A DNA stretch of 64,000 nt from JACKHO01 sp041398745 (GTDB lineage Bacteria; Planctomycetota; Planctomycetia; Planctomycetales; Planctomycetaceae), in the NCBI GenBank assembly GCA_041398745.1, contig JAWKUB010000005.1:372001-436000 (forward strand), read 5' to 3'. Made by a program: the position numbers and the translations under genes. The notes beneath the pieces are model-generated. The model ran no database searches. It was given only the letters and a program-made list of their open reading frames with translations, and was not told the origin of the DNA. Of the stretch, positions 8,923 to 18,046 are shown in pieces; the stretch's first letter is position 1; each line of letters begins with the position of its first letter.

Positions 8923-8976
8923 CATTCTGCCTTTCCCCAAGAATTCCCACGGGGATTCTCAGTGAAAGACAGAATG
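8923..8976. repeat. Long imperfect hairpin upstream of the FKBP gene
   Basis: CATTCTG (8923-8929) pairs with CAGAATG (8970-8976). Inner segments CTTTC/GAAAG and AGAAT/ATTCT also pair around a CCC-ACG-GGG turn, and an outer GTTTTT/AAAAAC pair (8908-8913, 8977-8982) extends the stem. It begins 34 bp upstream of the FKBP start and would lie in its 5' leader or promoter. Confidence 0.5.
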
Positions 8977-9066
8977 AAAAACTTCTCCCTTTGATATCAC
9001 CGCTGCGATTGCGGGTCAATCGATTCGCTGTCGGGGCGAAGAGTTTGTGGCCCCCAAACACACAAA

Positions 9067-9097
9067 CATGCCCACGTTGCAGGGCAACATGGGCATG
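9067..9097 (-). terminator. Strong hairpin terminator of the sulfane-sulfur operon
   Basis: CATGCCCACGTTGC and GCAACATGGGCATG form a 14-bp stem with one G-T mismatch and a 3-nt loop. On the minus strand the stem is followed by TTTGTGTGTTT. It is placed 45 bp after the stop of the last operon gene. Confidence 0.75.
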
Positions 9098-9141
9098 TCA
9101 TGGGGCTGGAGAGCGCCAGCATTCAGGCTGATTGTGGACAA

Positions 9142-10584
9142 TCAATGCGTCAGGGAGCAGGCAGCAGCGGACTCTGGCGTGGAGGTCGATTCCACTGGCA
9201 GCCCAGTGGCGGTCCAGGCGTCGTAGCCGCCGATGATGTCGACCACGTCGAAACCATTGGCTTGGAGCAGACTGGTGGCAATGGCTGACCGTCCTCCCGC
9301 CTGACAGAGCAATCCGTAACGCTGGTCCCGGTCCAGGCTGTCGAGGGTCTTCGGTAGTTTCCCCAGAAACTGGTATTCGGCAGAGGGCACGTGGCCTGAG
9401 TCCCATTCCAGTTGCGAACGCACATCCAGGATTTTCAAATCGCCAGCGTTTGCCCGTGCGGCGGCCTGTTGAGCGGTCAGCCGGGGAAAGCTCTGCACGA
9501 GCATGCCTCCTGCGACGACTTCGTCACGGTCAAACACACCAGCAAGATTGTCGACTCCAATCTTCAGCAGCACACGGGTTGCTTCGGCAACTTGCGACGG
9601 CTCAGCAATGAGGTACGTTGGCTTCGAGTAGTCAACGAGCCATCCCGCCCAGCCTGCGAGCATGTGAACAGGAATGTTCAGTGTGCCAGGGACATGACCT
9701 TCGGCAAAGTGGCGGGCGGGCGCCAGGTCGATGACGTTGGCCTCGCTGACGACTGAGGAAAGTTCGTTGACGCTTTTCTGTTCCGGCAAATAGTTGGGAC
9801 CAAGGACCAGCGGGCCTTCCTTGTTGACTCGTTTCATGACGGCGAAATACTTCGGCGCCTCGGGCTGTTCGGACAGAATGTACGAGACGAACTCGTCTTC
9901 GTCGGTGAACTGCAGCGCGGGGTTGTACCGCTTCTCGTAACCGACCGTGGACGACGGAATGGCTCCCAGACCTTTACCGCAGGCACTCCCCGCTCCGTGG
10001 GCGGGCCAGACCTGAAGATAATCGGGCAGGGTTTTGAAACGTTCCGCGGAATGAAACAGTGCTCGGGCTCCTGGCTCTGCGGTTCCGGTCAGTCCAGCGG
10101 CTTCTTCCAGCAAATCGGGGCGACCAATCGAACCGACGAACACGAAGTCACCGGTAAAAATGCCCATTGGTTCTGAGGCACCGCCGCCTTCATCAGTCAG
10201 CAAAAACGAAATGCTCTCGGGAGTATGTCCCGGAGTATGCATCACACTGACTTTCAGGTTGCCAATTTGAAACGCGTCACCGTCCTTCAGCAACTGGTGG
10301 TCGTATGGTTCCAGATACTGGTACTTCCACTCCGCTGGTCCTTCGTCGGAGACGTACAACTTCGCTCCCACGCGAGCGGCGAGTTCGCGGGCGCCGGAAA
10401 CATAGTCAGCATGAATGTGAGTTTCGGCAACGGCGACCAGTTTGAGACCTTCCTGCTCGGCTGCCAGCAGATACTGTTCGATATCGCGACCGGGATCGAC
10501 AACCATCGCCGTTCCGCACTTCTGACACCCCACCAGATACGACGCATGCGCCAGAGATTTGTCATAGAAGTATTTCAGTAACAT
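9142..10584 (-). CDS. MBL-fold persulfide dioxygenase with tandem rhodanese domains (CstB-like)
   Basis: The protein has 480 aa from the ATG at 10584, which has AGGAG 8 nt upstream; an upstream GTG is less well placed. The metallo-beta-lactamase domain (about 1-225) shows THIHADYVSG, HTPGHT, FTGDFVFVGSIGRPDL and VWPAHGAGSACG, the metal ligands of the ETHE1/persulfide dioxygenase branch. A first rhodanese-like domain (about 275-365) has no active-site cysteine (PTYLIAEPSQ). The second (about 380-465) has the cysteine loop CQAGGRSA at about residue 427. The order MBL, pseudo-rhodanese, active rhodanese is that of Staphylococcus CstB, which oxidises low-molecular-weight persulfides to thiosulfate. 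It is last of three operon genes, 61 bp after the rhodanese-DUF2892 gene. Substrate is inferred. Confidence 0.88.
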   Translation of the reverse strand: MLLKYFYDKSLAHASYLVGCQKCGTAMVVDPGRDIEQYLLAAEQEGLKLVAVAETHIHADYVSGARELAARVGAKLYVSDEGPAEWKYQYLEPYDHQLLKDGDAFQIGNLKVSVMHTPGHTPESISFLLTDEGGGASEPMGIFTGDFVFVGSIGRPDLLEEAAGLTGTAEPGARALFHSAERFKTLPDYLQVWPAHGAGSACGKGLGAIPSSTVGYEKRYNPALQFTDEDEFVSYILSEQPEAPKYFAVMKRVNKEGPLVLGPNYLPEQKSVNELSSVVSEANVIDLAPARHFAEGHVPGTLNIPVHMLAGWAGWLVDYSKPTYLIAEPSQVAEATRVLLKIGVDNLAGVFDRDEVVAGGMLVQSFPRLTAQQAAARANAGDLKILDVRSQLEWDSGHVPSAEYQFLGKLPKTLDSLDRDQRYGLLCQAGGRSAIATSLLQANGFDVVDIIGGYDAWTATGLPVESTSTPESAAACSLTH

Positions 10585-10645
10585 GACTCTCACTCCTGAT
10601 GGTAAAACAACTTTTCAAACCGTTCTTGCTGACCGTCCACTCCAA

Positions 10646-11203
10646 CTATTTGACGGAACAGCACGACCCGCCTTTGCCGACTTGATTCCACGGCATTTTC
10701 GCAATGAGCAATCCCATGCCGCAGGTGTCGGTAACGCCAGCGAATACCAGTCCGGCTCCAACAAATGCCGGGATGCCAGCAAACCAGACATTCCCGGTCA
10801 CGAGTGCCGCGACAGCACCGACGAACACAATCGCTCCGGCGGCAATGCGCACCTGACGTTCCAGTGACATCACCTTCTTGCCGCGAATCACGGGCAATCC
10901 TGCCGACGCCCACGCTTCCGTTCCCCCTTCAATGTTGAGGACTTCCGTGAAGCCGGCATCGTGAAACTTCTGCTGGGCCTGTCCCCCACGTGCGCCGCTC
11001 TTGCAAATGACGCACAGCACCTTGTCTGAATTTCCGTTCCGCGCGGACATAACCTGTTCGGGGTTAAGTTCATGCAATGGAACATTCCGGGCTTCTGTCG
11101 CGCGCACTTCCTGAAACTCGACGGGCGTCCGGACGTCAATGAGTTCGACGGTGCCGTCTTTCAATCGCTTTTCCAGTTCCTGAACAGTAATGGTCTTGGA
11201 CAT
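10646..11203 (-). CDS. Rhodanese sulfurtransferase with C-terminal membrane anchor (YgaP-type)
   Basis: The protein has 185 aa. The rhodanese domain (about 1-115) contains LIDVRTPVEFQEVRATEARNVP and the active-site loop VLCVICKSGARGGQA, with the probable catalytic Cys67 and another cysteine three residues earlier. Two hydrophobic segments follow (IAAGAIVFVGAVAALVTGNVWFAGIPAFVGAGLVFAGV), matching the DUF2892 anchor of E. coli YgaP. It carries sulfane sulfur on the cytoplasmic face of the membrane. AAGGAG sits 8 nt before the ATG. It is the middle gene of the arsR-rhodanese-CstB-like operon, 65 bp from arsR, and probably supplies or receives persulfide sulfur from the downstream enzyme. Confidence 0.9.
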   Translation of the reverse strand: MSKTITVQELEKRLKDGTVELIDVRTPVEFQEVRATEARNVPLHELNPEQVMSARNGNSDKVLCVICKSGARGGQAQQKFHDAGFTEVLNIEGGTEAWASAGLPVIRGKKVMSLERQVRIAAGAIVFVGAVAALVTGNVWFAGIPAFVGAGLVFAGVTDTCGMGLLIAKMPWNQVGKGGSCCSVK

Positions 11204-11268
11204 GATTCACTCCTTGTCGTTTTGTCGATAGGTCGCGGGGTTGCGACATGTTGTGTAAAAAAGAAACG

Positions 11269-11595
11269 TTACTCACTCAGAAAGCGACTCTTGATGCAGT
11301 TCATCAGGTTTTCCAGGTGAGGTTCGGCGACTTCGTAATAGACGCGGCGGCCTTCTCGTTGACTGGTGAAGAAGCCACAACGCTGCATGAGTCGAAGATG
11401 CTCCGAAGCCACATTGTCCGGCACTCCACAGTCCTGAGCGAGTTCACCTACTGTGTACCGCCCCTCGAGCAACATTTGCACCATCCGCAGCCGCACGGGG
11501 TGTGCCAGCGTTTTCAGGCACTCAGCGGCATCCGCGAACTTCGCGGCACCGTTTTGTGGTTGCTCTTCGACGTGTTGTTCAGTTTGAATAGTCAT
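11269..11595 (-). CDS. ArsR/SmtB-family repressor, probable sulfane-sulfur sensor
   Basis: The protein has 108 aa from the ATG at 11595, which has GGAGG 8 nt upstream; a longer frame starting at 11682 would overrun the promoter. The winged helix is clear: LAHPVRLRMVQMLLEGRYTVGELAQ, then the recognition helix VPDNVASEHLRLMQRCGFF and the wing REGRRVYYEV. It has four cysteines, 26, 56, 73 and 100. Cys100 in the last helix matches the position of the distal sensing cysteine in BigR/SqrR, but the partner cysteine of those proteins is not at its usual place. It leads a sulfane-sulfur operon and a perfect inverted repeat lies in its own promoter, so autorepression relieved by persulfide is inferred. 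Metal sensing remains possible. Confidence 0.85.
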   Translation of the reverse strand: MTIQTEQHVEEQPQNGAAKFADAAECLKTLAHPVRLRMVQMLLEGRYTVGELAQDCGVPDNVASEHLRLMQRCGFFTSQREGRRVYYEVAEPHLENLMNCIKSRFLSE

Positions 11596-11615
11596 CAGTT
11601 CAACCTCCACTGGCA

Positions 11616-11643
11616 ATAATATCGTAACCTCACGATATGTCAA
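11616..11643 (-). promoter_or_regulatory. Promoter with embedded operator for the arsR-rhodanese-CstB-like operon
   Basis: On the minus strand a consensus -35 TTGACA (11638-11643) is followed by a 16-nt spacer and a -10 TATTAT (11616-11621). A perfect inverted repeat, ATATCGT / ACGATAT with a 6-nt centre (11619-11638), fills the spacer and touches both promoter boxes, so a bound dimer would exclude RNA polymerase. It is 24 bp upstream of the arsR ATG. Sites of this shape are typical of ArsR-family autorepressors. Confidence 0.8.
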
Positions 11644-11842
11644 TTGAATTTTCTTTCTGTTTTTCCGAGGACTCGTTGGCAATTCGGCGGTGCAGTGCCA
11701 AGATGCTGGCTCAGAAGTTCTGAACCGACGGTTTGCGTTCAGGCATTTCCTTCGTTATTCTTCCAAATTCGACGATTGACCAGTACTGCGGGTTCACTAC
11801 CGGGTGGTGGCTGAAGTCTTTGCAGGATTAGGAGTTATATTC

Positions 11843-12067
11843 GTGAGTGTCGACAAGAGTTTGAAACGCAAGGGGCGTCTGAACCGCTCCCGTAACGTGC
11901 TGAAGCGTGACGAGCGCATCGAAAAACTGCAGGCCGATGAAAAGTGGTCTGACGGTCAGAGTCCGTACGGGATCCCGAAGGTTCGCGTCATCCAAGTCGT
12001 TGCCGGAAAGAAGAAAAAGAAGAAGGAAGAGGAACCAGCCGCCGACGACAAGAAAAAGAAGAAGTAG
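11843..12067 (+). CDS. Small basic protein (planctomycete/verrucomicrobial/chlamydial family)
   Basis: The protein has 74 aa starting at a GTG (11843) that has AGGAG 8 nt upstream; the frame is open further upstream but this start gives the family N-terminus, SVDKSLKRKGRLNRSRNVLK. The middle reads RDERIEKLQADEKWSDGQSPYGIPKVRVIQV, and the tail is a lysine-rich GKKKKKKEEEPAADDKKKKK. The family occurs across Planctomycetes, Verrucomicrobia and Chlamydia. Its role is not established; the charge and conserved basic core suggest binding to RNA or the ribosome. It is a monocistronic plus-strand gene, divergent from arsR, 115 bp before the PyrK-like gene. Confidence 0.88.
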   Translation: MSVDKSLKRKGRLNRSRNVLKRDERIEKLQADEKWSDGQSPYGIPKVRVIQVVAGKKKKKKEEEPAADDKKKKK

Positions 12068-12182
12068 TCGTTGTGAGTGGAACACTCGCTTTGAGGCGGT
12101 CTGCAATGTGGAGACCGCCTTTTCGCTGCGCGGTCTGAAATGACGGGGCGGGCCCTCAAGCTGAGAAACAGGAGACGGAGCG

Positions 12183-13013
12183 ATGCAAGTTCAGGCGAAG
12201 GTTGAATCTCAGCGACAACTGGCTGAGGACACTTTCTGCTTACGTGTGACGGCACCGGAAATTGCCCGCGTCATACAGCCCGGTCAGTTTCTCATGATTC
12301 GGCCCGAAGGTGGCTTCGACCCCATTCTCGGTCGACCGTTTGCCCTGTACGACGTCACTCCAGGACAAGACGCATTCGAATTCGTCTACCATGTCGTCGG
12401 CAAAATGACGCACCTCATGTCCGAATGGACCGGCGGTGAAGAGGTTGAAGTGTGGGGACCGCTGGGAAATGGTTTTCCAACACCGGCAGGAAAACACTTG
12501 CTGTGTGTTGGCGGCGGCATTGGCTACACACCGTTTCCTGCCGTCATTCGTGCCGCCCTGGGGTTGAAGCAGTTTGGCGAGTCACCGTGGAAGACGAACA
12601 CCGAACGCGTGACATTCTGCTACGCCGCTCAAACGGCGTCGAAGCTGGCCGACCTTGAAGGTGTGGAGTCGCTGGAAAATGTCTCCGTTCAACTCGCGAC
12701 AGATGACGGGAGCCGGGGACATCATGGTCTGGTGACCGATTTGGTTGCCAGGGCCCTGGAAGAATCTGGAGACGACCGTCCCGACGAAGTCTTCTGCTGC
12801 GGTCCCGAACGCATGATGCAGGCCGTCGCCAAGTTGTGCGAACAGCATCAGGTCAACTGCTGGCTTTCGCTGGAAACCCCCATGGCCTGCGGATTCGGGG
12901 CCTGCTTCAGTTGCGTCACCAAGGTTAAGACGCCAGATGGTTGGGATTATCGCCGCACCTGTGTGGAAGGGCCTATTTTTTCGTCCGCAGATCTGGAGCT
13001 CTCCGAAGCGTAG
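12183..13013 (+). CDS. pyrK: Dihydroorotate dehydrogenase electron-transfer subunit (PyrK-like)
   Basis: The protein has 276 aa and belongs to the ferredoxin-reductase-fold family. It moves electrons between the type 1B dihydroorotate dehydrogenase PyrD and NAD through FAD and a [2Fe-2S] cluster. The FAD-binding strand reads GRPFALYDV, the nucleotide site LCVGGGIGYTPF, and the cluster cysteines lie near the C-terminus as CGFGACFSC (about 236-244) plus RRTCVEGP (about 259), matching the C-x4-C-x2-C...C pattern of PyrK. The ATG has GGAG just upstream. No pyrD is adjacent. Related sulfhydrogenase gamma subunits share the fold and cannot be fully excluded, but the length and cysteine spacing favour PyrK. 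Confidence 0.85.
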   Translation: MQVQAKVESQRQLAEDTFCLRVTAPEIARVIQPGQFLMIRPEGGFDPILGRPFALYDVTPGQDAFEFVYHVVGKMTHLMSEWTGGEEVEVWGPLGNGFPTPAGKHLLCVGGGIGYTPFPAVIRAALGLKQFGESPWKTNTERVTFCYAAQTASKLADLEGVESLENVSVQLATDDGSRGHHGLVTDLVARALEESGDDRPDEVFCCGPERMMQAVAKLCEQHQVNCWLSLETPMACGFGACFSCVTKVKTPDGWDYRRTCVEGPIFSSADLELSEA

Positions 13014-13175
13014 TCGCATGGTAGGCCGGACCGCAGATCGCAATGTTCTGCCGCAGCTGCGCAAACAAGAATCCGACCACGTCTCGTGAAAAAGTGGCCG
13101 TCAAACCTTTGCACGCGATCGGAGTTCCGGCACAGCGGTGGTTTGCTTGATACGGCCTACGAGCACTTCGGCCCG

Positions 13176-14906
13176 TTATTTACCAGTCTCAGTCTTTGCG
13201 GAAAGCTCCGCCGACTGGAGTGTGAACTCAGCAAACGTTTCCCCGAGTCGGCGAACTGTCCAGGTCTTCGGCAAGCTGAATTCTCCGACGGGCATGCTGC
13301 CATTCAGTCGGATTTCACAAGGAGGAACTTCCTCCGAGAGCCAGGTGTCAAAGCCGATGAATCCGCCCGCTTCCTTGTCAAAATACCACCGGCATTCGAC
13401 CAGGCCTTTTGACGTCAGTAACACGTCGACGTTAGGTCCGACGCCATCGAGCGGCTCGCTTCCCAAGTAGTAGAAGTCAGTAAAGTAGCCTTCGGGATTC
13501 TGCAGCAGCATTCGCATTTGTACGAGAGCAGCGAGCATCCCCCCAGAATTCGCCGGGATGTCAGCAAATTCATTTGTGAGTTGCTGCACGGCAATTTCCT
13601 CTCCGAATTTCGCCGCGGCGACTTCGGGAGTGAGTTTGACATCGAACTGCTTTCCGCCGACTGTCGCAAACTGCAGGTGCCACAATCCCGTTTGACCGGA
13701 GAAGTCGCCCCAGGGCTGGATTTGAGCGAGCATGCGATTTTGTGCCAGCTCGTTGAAGTAGTAATTCACGAAGTTGCGGCGTTCGACAAACATGTGTTTG
13801 TACTCTTCCGGCACGTCCTTTTTGGGACGCAGCATTTCCAGCAGTTCGTCTGGCACAGGAGGGTGCGGAGCTTCTTCTTCCGAGCTGTCGGTTGCGAGTT
13901 CGGCGTCGCGGTGGAGTGACATCAGTCGCACGTTGATGTCATAGCGTTTCCCCTCGCGACGATACGACAGGGGCAACGTCCAGCCCTTCGGGTAAATCCC
14001 GAGAATGTTCTTGAACTGGTTCACGCTCCGCACGGGACGTCCGGCAAAGGCGATGAGTTCATCACCACTTCGGAGCCCAAGTTGATACGCAGATGAACGC
14101 TCCAGAATGTTCGCGATGATAATTGATCCGTCGGACACACTGGTGACCGTCGCTCCCAGCGTTGCATGATCTACTACCCGACCGCTTTTCAAATGGTCGA
14201 GAAAGTACATCACCTGATTCACGGAAATCGAGTACCCGGCGCCGACATTCACCCGGCCGCGTTTCTCGACAGAAATTCGACCGTTGATGCCAATGAGCTC
14301 TCCCTGCTCATTAAACAGCGGGCCGCCCGAGTTGCCGGGGTTAATGGAGGTATCGACCTGGATGCAGTCGGTGTATTCCAGGAATGTTCCCGCCGGGTAC
14401 TGGTAACGATGCGTACCACTCACCATGCCGTAGGTCACTGTGGGCTGCAAATCTTCGGCGAGCAAAAAGGGATTTCCCATGGCGAAAGTCCAGTCGCCAA
14501 TTTGCACGTCGTCGCTGTTCCCAATGCTGGCGGTGGGGAAATCGGTACGGCCAAGCAGTTGGATGACCGCCAAATCGCCGGTGGGATCAATTCCGCAAAT
14601 AACGGCGTCGTAGATTTTGCCATCATTCAACCCGCACTTCATGAACCCCTGCATTCCTTCCACCACGTGAAAGTTGGTGACGCAGAAGCCGTCGGGCGAA
14701 ATAAGGACTCCTGATCCGCCCCCCTGGCCACCCGGCGCGAAAATGGCGACCACAGTCGGAGCCACTTTGGCAATGGTTTCGATGCGGCGTTCCTGCGCCT
14801 CCAGCACCGCCTGCGGGATGTCGACTGTCTGGGCCACCGATACACTTGTCAGCAGCACGAAGCCAAAACTGGCCAGAAGGGAACCGAATGAGAATGGAGT
14901 TCGCAT
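13176..14906 (-). CDS. Exported S1C (HtrA/Deg-like) serine protease with PDZ domain
   Basis: The protein has 576 aa from the ATG at 14906, where a signal peptide begins (MRTPFSFGSLLASFGFVLL, then TSVSVAQ). Starting upstream at 14975 would include the leuS terminator hairpin. The trypsin-like domain has the full triad: His80 in VTNFHVVEG, Asp111 in DLAVIQL and Ser193 in NPGNSGGPL. A PDZ domain spans about 250-335 (LGATVTSVSDG, LGLRSGDELIAFAGRPV). The last 220 residues are a planctomycete-type extension that I do not recognise, with strands such as LWHLQFATVGGKQFDVKLTP and VECRWYFDKEAGGFIGFDTW. It probably performs envelope protein quality control or processing. It follows leuS after a terminator. 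Confidence 0.88.
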   Translation of the reverse strand: MRTPFSFGSLLASFGFVLLTSVSVAQTVDIPQAVLEAQERRIETIAKVAPTVVAIFAPGGQGGGSGVLISPDGFCVTNFHVVEGMQGFMKCGLNDGKIYDAVICGIDPTGDLAVIQLLGRTDFPTASIGNSDDVQIGDWTFAMGNPFLLAEDLQPTVTYGMVSGTHRYQYPAGTFLEYTDCIQVDTSINPGNSGGPLFNEQGELIGINGRISVEKRGRVNVGAGYSISVNQVMYFLDHLKSGRVVDHATLGATVTSVSDGSIIIANILERSSAYQLGLRSGDELIAFAGRPVRSVNQFKNILGIYPKGWTLPLSYRREGKRYDINVRLMSLHRDAELATDSSEEEAPHPPVPDELLEMLRPKKDVPEEYKHMFVERRNFVNYYFNELAQNRMLAQIQPWGDFSGQTGLWHLQFATVGGKQFDVKLTPEVAAAKFGEEIAVQQLTNEFADIPANSGGMLAALVQMRMLLQNPEGYFTDFYYLGSEPLDGVGPNVDVLLTSKGLVECRWYFDKEAGGFIGFDTWLSEEVPPCEIRLNGSMPVGEFSLPKTWTVRRLGETFAEFTLQSAELSAKTETGK

Positions 14907-14939
14907 GAGTTGCCGTGGGTTCTCAGCAGGTAAAAACAT

Positions 14940-14971
14940 GGCGGTGTCCCAGATTGTTCCGGAACACCGCC
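14940..14971 (-). terminator. Terminator between leuS and the S1C protease gene
   Basis: GGCGGTGTCCC and GGAACACCGCC form an 11-bp stem with one mismatch and a 10-nt loop. Read on the minus strand it is followed by ATGTTTTTA. It lies 48 bp after the leuS stop and 34 bp before the protease ATG. Confidence 0.7.
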
Positions 14972-15018
14972 CCAATTCTTTCGGTTCACGGCGAATGCGG
15001 CAAGAGCGCGGCGGGGAA

Positions 15019-17736
<2,718 letters not shown>

Positions 17737-18046
17737 GATGTGAAACGTCCGTAGTTTTCGGGTGTATGACTCTTGAAACAGCACCCCAAGCACGGCTGGG
17801 GCATTTTGACTAATCGTACTCAGCAGCGAAGTTTACAGCACCAATTGGTTGATATGGTTGAATGTGATTTCGCCACGGTTGAGATGGTTGAGAATTACGT
17901 AAAGCAATTCAAAAGAATCTCCAAACTGTTGATGACTGCATTCCGGACAAACGAAAACCGCCGCCGGTTCAGCGCGCCATTCCGTGAAGTGAAGTCACAG
18001 AGTGGCGGGCAAAGCCGACGGCGATTTCATTGACTCAGCAGCGATG
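17737..18046. other. Intergenic gap between secDF and leuS
   Basis: This 310-bp stretch has no convincing gene; the open frame on the plus strand at 17773-18033 has no recognisable product. A short GC stem, CCCCA-N8-TGGGG (17783-17800), lies 47 bp upstream of the leuS ATG in the leader. I looked for T-box elements and saw none. Confidence 0.6.

Noticed and set aside
14907..14975. N-terminal extension of the S1C protease
   Set aside because: It would run through the leuS terminator hairpin and place the signal peptide internally.
17737..18046. Possible T-box or leader regulating leuS
   Set aside because: No T-box sequence, specifier loop or terminator of that kind; only a 5-bp GC stem is visible.
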